64,000 nucleotides of DNA from Emydura subglobosa (taxonomy: Eukaryota; Chordata; Testudines; Chelidae), in NCBI GenBank assembly GCA_007922225.1, contig ML679961.1, positions 10,495,930-10,559,929 of the forward strand, given 5' to 3'. Positions 1 through 11,321 of the stretch are shown here, piece after piece. The position numbers and the translations under genes were made by a program. A model generated the notes under the pieces. It made no database searches. It saw only the letters and a program-made list of their open reading frames with translations, and had not been told where the DNA came from. Each line of letters begins with the position of its first letter. Position 1 is the stretch's first letter.

Positions 1-342
1 AACGTTTGCCTGCGCAGAAATCTGCATATCAATACAATGCCAAGCAATCCATTTGCATTGGCAAATACCAGTTTGCATATGTAAATGAAGGATCTGGGTG
101 CAATTTTGGCATCTGCATTAGAAAATAAATAGGATTGCTATTTTTCCAACTCTTTATTAAGATTTCCTAATAATTCATGGGAGAATGTATGAAATAGTCC
201 TCCTGAGGTTTAGAACCTAACTTCACTGAAATATGAAACTGTGTTAGAATCAGTTTTAAATGTGGTTCTCTAGATATGTTGTAATGTGGTTTCCGATCTC
301 ACTGCAGACTAGTCAAAGGATATACATTGCCCAGTTTTATGC
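1..342. promoter_or_regulatory. Unique AT-rich DNA with octamer/POU-like motif cluster
   Basis: No gene is visible. A perfect octamer ATTTGCAT lies at 51-58 and forms an inverted pair with GCAAAT at 61-66. A second dyad, TTTGCATATGTAAAT, lies at 72-86. TGCATAT at 23-29 and TGCATTA at 114-120 are further half sites. POU factors of the Oct/Brn class bind ATTTGCAT and TGCATA half sites, so a small enhancer is possible. AT-rich sequence makes such words common by chance, and no conservation data are available here. Confidence 0.3.
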
Positions 343-626
343 TGTGTGATGGGGTGTACAAACCCCACACTGGACAACTAGGGGTTAAGGTATTATTTTG
401 AGCCGAGTCAGTCCTGCTCCGCCACACCTGCCGCAAATGCTCCATCTGGTGGAGCATTTAAAAGAGAGAAGAACAGCTCATTTGGGCAACAGAGCTGGAA
501 AAAAGCAGTCCCCCAATGGACCCTAGACACTGGTAAGCCCCCCATACAATTCCCCTGCTGGTCACAGGTTGTGGCCTTGACCACTAGGCCACGCTTCCCT
601 ACAAACCCACCAGGAGAGGCATTACA
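343..626 (+). repeat. 5' LTR of the Gmr1-like Gypsy element (internally deleted)
   Basis: This copy aligns end to end with the LTR at 2766-3153 but is about 100 bp shorter. After the shared segment ending near 516 it skips the block that the 3' LTR carries at about 2937-3030, then realigns at GACACTGGTAA. A TATA-like CATTTAAAAG lies near 457. The LTR ends at ATTACA and is followed at once by the putative primer binding site. Confidence 0.75.
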
Positions 627-627
627 A

Positions 628-646
628 ATTGGTGGAGAATGTGGGC
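628..646 (+). other. Putative primer binding site
   Basis: TTGGTGGAGAATGTGGGC lies directly after the 5' LTR, where the tRNA primer pairs in LTR elements. It starts with TGG, the complement of the CCA tail. The matching tRNA cannot be assigned with confidence; the TGGTGG start resembles some leucine-type primer sites. The position is the main evidence. Confidence 0.5.
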
Positions 647-959
647 ATTGCCCCACCCCTGAGAGAAGGGAGGACTGACTGACCTAGGTGGCAGGGCCCA
701 AGCATAATTTTTTTGGGCCCAGTACAAACATGTAACACGGGCCCCCTCCCACACACATATCACAATCCCTCATGCCGTACATACAATCTCATGAGCCATG
801 AAAAAATTTTTCCTTATGGTAATGGGGGTTGCAGCCTGGGCCGGGCCCTTAGGGCCTCTGGGCGCTGGTAAAGTGGTACCCTTCCCCCCCACCCATGGGG
901 GGCACTGCTAGGCAGCCGAACAACCTGACTGAAAACAATGTGGGCTGGTAGGCCAGCCA

Positions 960-1665
960 TGATAGATTTAGAATGGTTGATGAAATGGATGACTGAGAAC
1001 CAGCAGCAGCAGCAACAACAGCTCCTACAGCAAATGGCCGCCCAGCAGCAACTGGTACAGGGCCAAGGGGCCTAGCAAAAAGAACAGCAGCCAAAGGCTA
1101 GTTCACCAAGTTGTGGCATTGATGAAGCCCGGAGTTCCCTCAGAGCATCTCCATCAGGGGGCCCTGGCCAAACCCAGGGCCCCTGCCTGTATTCATGAAG
1201 CTCACAAAGATGGACACTGAGGATGACCCCAAGGATTTCCTGACAACATTTGCATGGGTTGAGACGGCTGCCTGATGGCTCTCTGACCAGTGGGCCATCC
1301 TGCTTGCCCTCTACCTGACGGGCCAGTGCAGGCTGCATATCAGGGACTGGATGCGGAGTCTGCCCAAGACTACCCCCAGGTCAAAGCGGCTATCTTGGAC
1401 TACCTCAACATCAGAGGAGACCTTCCATCAGAGGCTCTGGGGAGAGAGGTACCCTCCGGGGGCCAGACCCTATGTCATTGCCCAGAAACTATGAAACATG
1501 TGTTGGAGGTGGCTAAAGCCAGAAACATGAACCGGAGTAAACATGGCTGAACTCCTCCTGGTGGAACAGTTCACCCAAATCCTTCCAAAAGGGGGAAGGG
1601 ACTGGATGCTCAGTTACTGACACCGTGTGATTGATGGAGAACTACCTGGCAGCCAAGACAGCTCT
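960..1665 (+). pseudogene. gag remnant with glutamine-rich N-terminus and SCAN-like capsid
   Basis: The reading starts with a glutamine-rich, coiled-coil-like segment (CAG/CAA run near 990-1060). It continues with a Gypsy capsid pattern: a KMDTEDDPKDFL-like stretch near 1205-1240, then DQWAILLALYLTGQ near 1280-1325. The next part, about 1340-1650, follows the SCAN pattern: AAILDYLNIRGD near 1387, and LLVEQFTQILPKGGRDWM near 1550-1606, which corresponds to the conserved SCAN helix that reads LEQFLxILP. At least three frame changes and several stops break it, for example the TGA near 1272. No zinc knuckle follows. Published work derives the vertebrate SCAN domain from the capsid of Gmr1-like Gypsy elements; this copy is a transposon relic, not a zinc-finger gene. 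Confidence 0.65.
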
Positions 1666-1689
1666 AACTCCCACACCCGAGCCATTGCC

Positions 1690-2755
1690 TGAGGCCAGAG
1701 GGATCCTTCAACATAAGGGAGAAGCCATTCAGGGAAGACAGAAAATAGATAGGCTTTATTTAATGAAGGGGTATTGGAAAATCCCACTACCACCTTCACA
1801 CTCCATTTGGCCTCTACCAGTTGCAAACTGTGTCTTTTGGACTCCACGGGGACCTGCGACATTGCAGCACCTTATGGACCAGGTTTTTCAGTCCCATAAC
1901 TCATACGCCCCAGCCTATTTAAATGATGTAGCCATCTATAGCCGAACCTGAAAGGAATGCCTGGCACAAGTTGCAGCCATGATCCTGTCTCTACGGCAGA
2001 CTGGACTAACAGCAAACCCAGCCAAATGTAAAATAGGGAAAGAGACCACTTACCTGGGATACATTTTGGGGAAAGGCCAGGTCTGGCCCCTCATAGATAA
2101 GGTCCAGGACCTCAAGGAAACCCCACACCCTGCCACCAAGAAACAGGTTAAGAGTTTTCTGGGACTTGCTGGTTACTACTGGTGGTTTGTACCGGGGTTT
2201 TCAATGGTCACAGCCCCCCTCACAGATCTCATCACAAAAGACAGCCCCAAGAAAGTACACAGGTCCAAGGCCTGTGAAAAGGCCTTTCAAAAACTGAAAG
2301 AAAGCCTATCTACAGATCCAGTCCTATTTATTCCAGACTTCTTCAAGGAATTCATTTTGCAGACGGATGCTCCAGATGTGAGACTGGATGCTGTTTATCT
2401 CGGGAAATAAAGGGGGATGAACACCCCGTGCTCTGTTTGAGCTGCAGACTGTTCCCACAAGAATGGGTCTACTCTGTCATAGAGAAGGAAGGCCTGGCAG
2501 TAAAATGGGCTGTAGATTCGCTCCGATATTATCTTCTGAGAAACCCATTCAAGCTCTTCACTGACCATGTCCCCTTTAAGATGGCTAAACACCAGGAAGG
2601 ACAGAAACCCCCACCTGATGCTCTGGTATCTATCCCTCCCACCTTACATATTCCAAACCCAGCATCGAGCCGGCAAAGCCCACCAGATTGCTGAGTTCTT
2701 CTCCAGAGAAGGTGGGGAGCAATTTGATGGCCTCAGCTCTCCTGGCTGCATCTTG
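1690..2755 (+). pseudogene. Broken pol: C-terminal reverse transcriptase plus RNase H
   Basis: Recognisable RT palm and thumb segments occur in frame at 1631-1951 and 1979-2410. The catalytic YxDD box reads Y-L-N-D at 1916-1927, so the first catalytic aspartate is asparagine (AAT at 1922-1924). LGYILG near 2063 and the VKSFLGLAGYYWWFVPGF stretch near 2149-2205 are standard Gypsy RT thumb and connection motifs. RNase H starts at ILQTDA near 2357 and continues in shifted frames to about 2690, where HRAGKAHQIAEFFSRE matches the usual RNase H tail. The N-terminal RT is missing. RNase H is followed within about 70 bp by the polypurine tract and LTR, leaving no room for a downstream integrase. Confidence 0.75.
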
Positions 2756-2765
2756 AGGGGGAGGG
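2755..2765 (+). other. Polypurine tract
   Basis: GAGGGGGAGGG immediately precedes the 3' LTR. This is the usual position of the purine tract that primes plus-strand synthesis in LTR elements. Confidence 0.6.
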
Positions 2766-3153
2766 TGTGTGATGGGGTGTACAAACCCCACATTGGGCAA
2801 CAAGAGGTTAAGAGATTATTTTGCGCCCAGCTGGCCCTGCCCCACCACACCTGCAGCAAATGCTCCATCTGGTGGAGCATTTAAAAGGAGAGAAACAGCT
2901 CATTTGGGCAGCAGAGCTGGAAGAAAGCAGACCTGAAGCCACAGACCTAGCAGAATAGAGGTAGGCCTAGAGTCTCTGGCACAGCTGCCCCAAAAGGGCC
3001 CTCCCTGAGGGAAGGGAGGACCCACCCCAGAAATAATCTCCTGCCGGTGGACACTGGTAATCCCCTCCCCACAACTCCCCTGCCGGTCATGGGTTGTGGC
3101 CTTTACCACTAGGCCATGCTTCCCTTCCAAATCCCAAGGGAGGGACCATTACA
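2766..3153 (+). repeat. 3' LTR of the Gmr1-like Gypsy element
   Basis: This full version of the LTR is 388 bp, starts TGTGTGATGG and ends ATTACA. It carries a TATA-like CATTTAAAAG near 2878 and the block near 2937-3030 that is missing from the 5' copy. It matches the 5' LTR well outside that block, so both derive from one insertion. Confidence 0.75.
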
Positions 3154-6100
3154 CGCTCACACACTTTACAGTCCAAATCCTTGAAGGAAGCAAGTAACAT
3201 GATGCACTGCAAATATGTCATCACATAGCTGTCTAAATAACAGAGGAGGGAGCACGAAAGAGACTGGAATTTGGGAGAGGCCAGATGAAGGATTGTGCAC
3301 ATCCTCTGAAATGTTGACTGCATTTCTGACTGAACGAGAAGAAATAGATGCATGAAATACACACTGTTTTACTTAAAAAAAGTATTAAAATCCCTGAAAA
3401 ATCTGAAGCTATAAACTTATGTTAGAATCACTCAGATGAGGGGAATTGGGGCTTAACACACTCCTAACGTCAGGTGTGAGGTAAACGGTGATCTTGGAAC
3501 CACAGCTTCAAATCCTAGCAGGTCACCCAGCTTCATAAATTGAGTTCAGAGAAGCGCTCTCTCAGACAAGGCCTCTTTGCTCTGTGTGGTCACTTCCCCA
3601 GACAACCTGCCCACCAATCCTGTTTAGGAAGTAGGCCATAGGCAGTCTTGCCTAATGATCAGAGCTGAAGTCGAGCCAAGGGTTAGAGCTGAAATTAGGG
3701 ACAGGAACTGAAAATAAGGCATGGAGCAAGAGCAGAGCGGGAACCAGGTTGGATGCAGATCACAGAAGACGGGCAAGAGCTGGGTCTGAAGGGGCAGCGA
3801 GAGGGAGTCTGCATGATTGCTCAGCCAGCCAGCCCCTGCACTTCCTGAGTGAAGTAGTGAGTGTGGGCCAATCAGGCAGCAATGGGTGCATCCCTAGTGG
3901 AGTTCCTGTGAGGTCTGAATCAGTAAGGTAGTGCTTCATCTGTCTCCCTTGGTAGCAAGGAGGAAATGCTGGAGACCCAGGGCCCCAACAGCCCCGGTTC
4001 TGACCCCATATATCCTTACAAGTGACCCCGGTAGCTCAGTATGCAACAGGCCCCTGCAAGGTCTTGCAGAAGAAGGTGCAAGAAGCCCTGAAGTATGTAG
4101 TGGTGGGGTCATCTGCCCCAGAGAAATCTTCTTCCTTGCCCCTATTAGTGAGAGGTTATCTTCAGCCATGGAGCATAGAGCTTTATATCCCTTCCCAGAC
4201 CTGCAGTTACTCTTACATGCCAAAGTAAGTTACTTTTCAGAGGAGATGGGATCTCCCTAATGTCTTAGGTCAAATTTTCTGAAACCCCACCACTGTGAAG
4301 CATGACAGTCCCCCTCTCCAGAGGTAGCTATATTTCGATGGTGCCATCATTTCCAAAGCACTTGGACTGGGAACCCCCCCACCTCCCCATATCTTATCAT
4401 TTGGAATATGTTTTATTGCCATGTACTGAGAGTCCATTGTTCTCGGGGGTGCTCAGTTCTGCTGGAGGACGTATATTCTAAAAATATTTTGGTCATTGCA
4501 TAACCATGGTCCAGAAATCTGATTAGCAACAAGGACAGCAGTTCAAAGAGCCCTCGGGTTGGTGAGGACAAATTATGTGTGTGTGTTACTTTGAGAAATG
4601 TCATGCTTTATAATGCCATGAAATAACAATCAGAAGCTTGGAAAAGGGGAGAGATTCCCACGTACACCCAATTCTCCGAAATGGCAGTCCTGCAGAAACC
4701 AGCGGGGTGCGTATTTATTTCATTAACATATAAATATGCTATTGTTATGAACAGCTGTCATTTCCAATGGGGAAAATGTAGAGGGGATTGTATCGTTTCT
4801 CATCACCACACAAATGGATCTTGGATGTGAGCAGCTCCTGATTATGAAAAGCTGCAATTAAATTTTAAAGCAATAAAGCACAGGTTAAGTGTTTCTTCTA
4901 GTTACTGCTTTCTTGAAAAGTGCAGGTTAATGTAAATGCCAGGTTTTAAAGTGCTTACCTAAAGCAGTTCTCTGTGTGTAAGTGTAACCCAATTTGTACC
5001 TTTCAGACTTGGCCCAGATTGGAAGCCAAGTCCTGCAATGTGGGTTGTTAAATGTCCAAGCTGTAACTCGTGTTCAGATTTGCAGCATTTGATGTAACAG
5101 GTAGATAGTATGACTCCCCCAGACTGGGTTTGTTTAGTGTGTATGTATTTTTTTTAGGAACAATCTTAGTTCAGTGCAAAACTCTCCCCCTTCCCTCCCA
5201 GAAGTGACATGATCAAAAGCTATTTCTTCAGAGTGATTCTGAGTAACCTCCAGAGCAGTTTTTTTAATTAAATAAACCTCATCTTGTCTAGCTTTCTGGT
5301 CAGCATTTTGAACCCCCTGCAGATGGGTCTGGAGGATTAACAGTAAATCCTTCTCGACCCAGCTCTAGCAGATGGGCGGCATGTGTCTGATAAATACTAG
5401 GACAAGGTCTGCTTCCTCCTGTTTCCAACAGATAGACAGTATACCCTGTAAATTACATTTAAAATGGTGGCCCTTTCAACCCTTAGAAGAGCAGAGGAAA
5501 CAGAATACAAATGATATGAATTTCATATTTCATGCACATTGTCACCTCATAACAACTAAGTCATACATCACCTGTTGGGCAAATAGCACCTCCTGGGAAG
5601 TCTGGGTCATTAATATGCTGAACTTATAGAACAGTGTATGTATGTGTAAGTACTTCATTGCTGAGGGCTTTATCTGCATATCAGTTCACAGAGTATTCTC
5701 TTTATTATTAAATATCTTATTGACTTTGTAGTTGCTCTGTGTGGGCCCAAGTTCACAGGGGGCTAACCTCCATCGTCGTCAATGGAGCTGTGCTCTGCTA
5801 GTGTAAATGAGAGTTGGCTCTGGATGTCCATATCCCTTCCAGAGGCACTGGTTTTCAGTGGTGTTCAGGCATCAAATAACATCTGACTACTGTGGGACTG
5901 ACTAAAAAGGAGGTGATTAATGGGAATGGGAATGTAAGTGTAATGAGCTTCTCAGGCCATACCCCGCTTGGGTATTCCCATGGATTTGCCGGCCCGTTGA
6001 TTGAGGAACTGTAAAGGTTATATTCATCTTTTCATTTAAGGCGGGAAATGTATATAAATGTTTAATCGTGTGATTCCAGTGCGTGAGCAGAGAGGTTCCT

Positions 6101-6357
6101 TTAAGATTGTTCAGCTCCATTGCACAGAAGAATTTCGCCATACTTGGCCATTGCATGACAGCATCGGCCAAAAGCGTCTGTCACCACTGACTTTGCTGAC
6201 AAGCTAGAAACCACCAGGGATGCTCACCTCCTATGATACTGTTTAGAGGTTCTTGGTCAGATTAATTGCCACTAATAGATCACTATACAGCATAGTGCCT
6301 TGGCTTCTCAGTCAGGTCACCTGTAATACCCATGGCAAAAATTTGGAGGTAAGAAGC
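3154..6357. other. Intergenic-type DNA, no gene seen
   Basis: No exon or RNA gene is recognisable; the longest open frames are about 110 codons with no family resemblance. About 3650-3960 is GC- and AG-rich and may be an old LTR fragment. About 5765-5835 looks like half of a foldback element of the GGCCTGATT class. The stretch 4690-4930 (TTAACATATAAATATGC) is AT-rich and unique. Confidence 0.5.
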
Positions 6358-6440
6358 TTGATTTTCAGTGGTGTTGAGCACACACAACCCCAACTGAAAT
6401 CAGTGGGAACTGTGGATACTCAACACTCTGCAAATCTGGT
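6358..6440. repeat. Short foldback DNA element
   Basis: The left arm GATTTTCAGTGGTGTTGAGC (from 6360) pairs imperfectly with the segment around 6395-6430 (GTGGATACTCAACACTC). The same arm sequence recurs at about 58623 and, inverted, at about 58890, which supports an interspersed palindromic family. Confidence 0.4.
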
Positions 6441-6699
6441 TAGTAGCCTGTGGGAGTGACGTGGCTTCACCCTATGCAGCTGTCACTTGAAGATGGGAGG
6501 GTCTGATTCTGAGCATGCCCAGTGGAGCTGAAAAAACCACAATATGCCATTCAACAGGAAGGAAGTGATTTTTCTCCCATAAGGCACTAGGGTAGCTTCT
6601 CAGATAATTTAGCTTTTGAATTAAGAAACATAAAAATAACTGAAACAACTTGACAGTAGCAAACTAACGACCATCCCAACCGCAGTCCTTTTCTGCAGC

Positions 6700-7695
6700 G
6701 ACATCTAGAGTCGTAGATAACAAAGACAGAAGGAACCACTGTGATAATCTAATCTGACCTCCCCTATCACACAGGCCACTGGATTTACCTGAATTAATTC
6801 CAGTTTGAACCAGAGCATATCTTTTAGAAAAACACCCAATTTTGATTTTAAAATAGCCAGTGATAGAAAATCCATCGCACCTTTTGCTAAGTTGTTGCAG
6901 TGGTTTAATTGACCCTGTTAAAAATGTGCACCTTATTTCCAGCATGAATTTGTCTAGCTTCAGCTTTCAGCTATTGGATCTTGTTATATCTTCGCCTGAT
7001 AGATTGAAGAGCCCTCTGTCAAATTTATGTTCCTCATATAGGTACTTATAGACTGTGATCAAGTCACCCCATGCCCTTGTCTTTGTTAAGCTAAACAGTC
7101 TGAATCCCTTGGGTCATTCACTGTAAGGAATGTTTTCCAATCCTTGAATCATTCTTGTGGCTCTTCTCCGAACCCTTTCCAATTTATCAACATCTTTCTT
7201 GAATTGTGGACACCAGAACAGGACACAGTATTCTAGTAGCAGTTGCACCAGGACCAAGTACAGAGGTAAAATAATCTCTCTACTCCTTGATATTCCTCTG
7301 TTTATGCATCCAATGATCGCATTAGCTATTTTGGTCACTGTATCACAATGGGACCTCATGTTCAGCTGATTAACCGCCATGACCCCCAAATCTTTTTCCA
7401 GAGTCACTGCTTCCCAGGATAAAGTCCCCCATCCTGTATGTATGGCCTACATTCTTTGTTCCTAGATGTATACATTTACATTTTAAAACACATTTTACAT
7501 ATTACATTTTACATATTAAAACACATATTGGTTTCTTCTGCCCACTTCATTAAGCAATCCAGATTGCCCTGTATCAGTGAGTTGTCCTTTTCACTATTTA
7601 CCACTCTCCCAATCTTTGTGTCATCTGCAAACTGTATTAGTGATGATTTTATGCTTTCTTCCAGGACACTCATAAAAATGTTAAATGTCTAAAGA
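6700..7695 (-). mobile_element. CR1 LINE fragment, C-terminal RT region and 3' part
   Basis: On the minus strand an open frame at 7407-7114 encodes the conserved tail of CR1 ORF2, including GCINRGISRSREIILPLY and the signature RVRRRATRMIQGLENIPYSE. The plus-strand text around 7600-7640 (GTGTCATCTGCAAACT) is the antisense of the RT segment carrying the ADD catalytic box. The copy continues to the 3' portion near 6700, where it reads into the typical GATTATCACAGTGG end. It is truncated at its 5' end and has several indels. Confidence 0.8.
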
Positions 7696-8890
7696 GCTTA
7701 TTTCTTCTAACAGAGTCCATTGAGGTAGGATATGGCTGGATAGAAACACTCTTGGGTGACTGTAACAGTGGCGTGAAGGGTTAACTTAAAATATTACAAA
7801 GCTGATGCAGTTTAGAATCCTAGGTCCAGATGATCAACTGATGTAAATCAATGCAGCTCTGTTGAGTAAGAAGGAGTTATGCCACCCGACACCAGCTGAA
7901 GCTCTGACCCACAGAATCACAGAAGTTAGCTATGGAAAAGAGTCTCACATTCCACCTCCTCGCCAATGTAGGACTGTTCCCTAAGGTATATTTTTCCTCA
8001 GTTTATCAGCTCTAGTTTTAAATGACCAGAGTAGCGGCACTTCCATCATTTCCCCTTGGGAAGTGTAATAAATCTCCTCATCAATCACATCTTTCCTGAG
8101 ATACAGTCTAAATTTTTCTTTGTTTAATTTCTTCCCATTTCCCTTAGTTATATCCTCTTGTGTCTCCATATACAATTTCTCTCAGCTTGGCGAAGGCCAG
8201 GAAGAATGTATGACTAGAGAAGCAATGCACATTATGGAACATACTCACTGCCTCTTCAACTTGAGTTATGGGGATGGAAGGCATTCATACAGTAACAGCA
8301 AATTAAGCTGTCTTCACGGTCTTGATGATGTTTGGAGAGTTTCTTGGGAGAGATAGAACTGGCCATGGAACTATTTTCCCCACCTTACCACAGTTTCAAT
8401 TTGTAAAATGATCCAGAAAACCTTTTTTTTTTTTGGTTTCCTTAAAAAGTACTAATTAAGTCTAAGCTGCCTTTCATCTTCATACTACTCCTAGCATTTA
8501 TCTGATCTCCTAACACTAATGTGCTACAAAGAAGTGTATAACTCATTACCTTTTTGTGGTTCTAGCTCACGAAAGTTAAGATATGGCATGTTTTCAATTT
8601 CAAGTGGAAAAACCTGTTGTCAGACAATGTCCCTGACATGACATAACTGTCCGTCTGCTGAGTTAAGGTTTACTCAGTGTCCTGTGGGATGAAACAATCT
8701 ACCATAACTAAGAGATGCATGTAGCTGTCCTGCCCCAGGAGCAAAGACTGATTGTGACTCTGAGAAACACAGTTCATTCCCGGGCTCCCCCTTGTGCTAA
8801 GTCTGTTACGGGCATAAAGCAGAGCTTGGCGAAGAAAGCCAGTTATTTTTTGTGGGCAATTAAACAACTAAATACATACGTTTTCAATGA
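7696..8890. other. Unique DNA, no gene seen
   Basis: About 7900-8190 on the minus strand resembles a decayed LINE 3' region (GATGTGATTGATGAGGAG), but it is too weak to classify. The rest shows only small chance open frames. Confidence 0.4.
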
Positions 8891-9215
8891 CAATATTTTG
8901 TTTTTCAATTGACAATCTGGAAACTGAACATTTTTTTAGGTTTATTTTTTCTGTAAAAAATTTGGATTTTACTTTTCAAAAATTCATTTTATTTTACTGA
9001 AAAACAAACCCAAAAATCCCCCAAAAGACTGATATCATTTTAAATTATGATTTCCAGGGGTCTCTTTTTTGTGTGTGTGTGCTTTGAAAAAACCAGAAAC
9101 CTGTGACCACAAGAAGACTTTCTGGGAAAGATTTCATCTTGGTTGGAAAAAAAATGATCATTGAAGCAATATTTTCCATGAAAAAAAGTCAACGTGTTCT
9201 AGTCTATAATAGCAG
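8890..9215. repeat. A/T-run foldback element, AGAGCTGGTTGAAAA family (copy 1)
   Basis: The segment alternates TTTTC/GAAAA runs and ends near AAAAAGTCAACGTGTTCTAG, which resembles the AAATTTTTCAACCAGCTCT end seen cleanly at 54270-54288. Other copies lie at about 25213, 33660, 44965 and 53995. The ends here are decayed, so the borders are approximate. Confidence 0.4.
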
Positions 9216-10126
9216 AAAATAACTCCTCCATCTGTGCCTGCTCAGCTCTGATAGTGTGTGGGTGGGAGGGGGAGGAGCATGTCAAAGTCTCCGCCCATTC
9301 CTGGCCCAACTGCATTCTGTTGGAGGAGTACCCTCAATGGAAGCTACTCTCTCCCGCACCCCATGCTATGATCTATGATATAAGTAGCATACGCTTGCTT
9401 GCTGTCCCGGAGAGGTGCCTATGGCAAGAGGCAATCATGCCCTGTAGTTGCATGCTACATTGTAAGCAAGCCACGTATTTCTTCCACTAAAGAAGCCCAC
9501 AGAATGGCAAAATTTAAGGTATAATTATGAAGAACGATGATTTAGTCTCTACTTTAAGGTGATATCATCATGAACCTTTTGAAGCAAAGTGAGGTGTAAT
9601 TTTTTTCCCCAGGGATTCCCCAAGTGGATGGCTGTCAAAGATTTTAATATACTGCAGGCACAGCAGCTAATTCTCAAATCTCCTGCAGAAGGATTTTGCA
9701 GAGGGAAGCCACGATGCAAATCCGTTTGAAGGCTTTTTCCATTTTGAAACCTATAAATAGGAAAGTAGGGCAAAATGACTTTGACAAGTTTAGACCTCAC
9801 CTTCTTTAATTACTCTCTTTGGATCAACAACCTAACTGCAAATGCTTATCTGCTCCAACATTATGCAGAGGGTTTTGAGTTTATTTTTAAAGAACAGTGC
9901 ATGACAATTCTGTACTGAATGCATAGTTTTTAATACATCTGGCCTCTGGAGATTTCCATAGTCCAGTTCATCTGTATGTTTATATTTGATGTAAATGGTG
10001 ACAGGATTGATTGCATGCTTTGTTCCAGCTTCTTGTTCTTCACAAATGATATTGTGGTGTTGGGTTTCTTCTTCTGATACTCTTATTCAATTGATTAAAA
10101 TAACAACCCAAAATAGTTTTACACAA
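9216..10126. other. Unique DNA, no gene seen
   Basis: No repeat family or gene is recognisable. Small open frames have no family resemblance. Confidence 0.4.
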
Positions 10127-11321
10127 TATGACATTCCAGGGTGCAATCTAGTCCAGTGCAGGGCTGCCCCCCACCCCTTGCCCTGCAACCTGGGATGTCT
10201 CTCAATGCTCTGCTGCTGTAGCTATCAACCTGGGCACCTCACAAACTGTCGAACAGCCTGCAGGTCACACTCTGGGTATCTGTGTCTAGCCATAACCCTG
10301 GGCCAGCAACTCTAACCCCTAACAGCCTGTTAGCAAACACCAGCCACATGCTGGTTCCCACTGGGTTACTACTTGCAGGGTGACCCCAACATGCTCCAGT
10401 ACTGAATTTTTGCCCCAGAAATGTCTGTTCTGCACTGTCCGGCCTGCTCCTGGACACTTCAGTTATTTTAGGACCATCGTCCCTGTGAGGGAAAAACACA
10501 CAACTTGCCACCTTAAAAGGAGTTACCCACCTGGTTCACAACACTGGATTAATTTTGATTGAAAAACAAAAATAGTTTATTTATTTACAAAGAGAGATTT
10601 TAGGTGAGTACACGTATTCAGGCATTAAAGTCAGAAATAGTCACAAGAAAAATAAATATAAAACACTTCCTAGTACTAAAGCTTTACAAATTAGGCTTGG
10701 TTCAAGGCAAAATTCTTACCACATGCTTCCAACAGTATTACTGACCAATCTTCAGGTCAGGATCCCTCCCAAAGTCAAAGAGATGGATTCTTTTGTCATC
10801 TTAGGTTCAAAAGAGCTGAGTAGGGAGAGAATTTAGGGTGTTTTTGCCCCTCGCTTTTATTGTTCAATCACTCTTTGAAATGCATTTTCCTGAGATTGAC
10901 CCTTAGATATAAGTCTTTCCAGCTGAGAGAAAGGAGACATTGAATCTGCTGGGGAAGAAGTGTTATGCTGTTTCTTTTTACCTGTGTGTGCTGAAATGAA
11001 GATTTTTTTTTTGTTGGTCTTCTTTCTTCACTCTCTTGCTCTCTGAGGACTCTGGTTACGGTTTATAGGCAATTTGAGGTAAACAACCCCCCCCTTTGTT
11101 TAAAAAAAAAGTTTGCTTGATCACTTTTACTTAACTGGGGCTACGTGAGTTTGAACATGTGCCTTTAACAACATACAGAGGGGATTTCCTAACTTCATAC
11201 ACAACGTTGCTACATTCAATTCACAATGATACTACTGAGCACCAGGTTATTAGTTTTCCAATGATACTTCACAAGGCATATTTTGCACAGAGATTATTAC
11301 GGTAGTGTGTAGGGTGTGACA
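10127..11321 (-). mobile_element. Probable LTR of an endogenous retrovirus-like element
   Basis: Read on the minus strand, the block begins TGTCACACCCTACAC at 11321 and ends near GGAATGTCATA at 10127. It contains a TATA-like AACAATAAAAG near 10855 and an AATAAA signal near 10575, the expected order for U3, R and U5. I recall similar sequence as a turtle LTR, but this needs a library search. No clean target duplication was found (flanks near CAATA and ACAGC). No coding interior is attached, so it would be a solo LTR. Confidence 0.45.

Larger units (their letters stand above)
343..3153 (+). mobile_element. Gypsy-type LTR retrotransposon, Gmr1-like, dead full-span copy
   Basis: Two direct repeats starting TGTGTGATGGGGTGTACAAA (343 and 2766) and ending in ATTACA (626 and 3153) bound an interior of about 2.1 kb. 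The interior holds a glutamine-rich gag with a SCAN-like capsid, then reverse transcriptase and RNase H, then a polypurine tract. No integrase follows RNase H. That agrees with the Gmr1 type, where integrase lies upstream of RT, but protease, integrase and the N-terminal half of RT are missing here. They were presumably lost by one deletion between about 1665 and 1730. Stops and frameshifts are present throughout. No clean 4-6 bp target duplication is visible beside the LTRs. Family assignment comes from motifs, not from a search. Confidence 0.75.

Noticed and set aside
1290..1660. A possible SCAN zinc-finger host gene
   Set aside because: The SCAN-like text lies between two LTRs of one Gypsy element, upstream of its RT, and has stops and frameshifts; no zinc-finger array follows.
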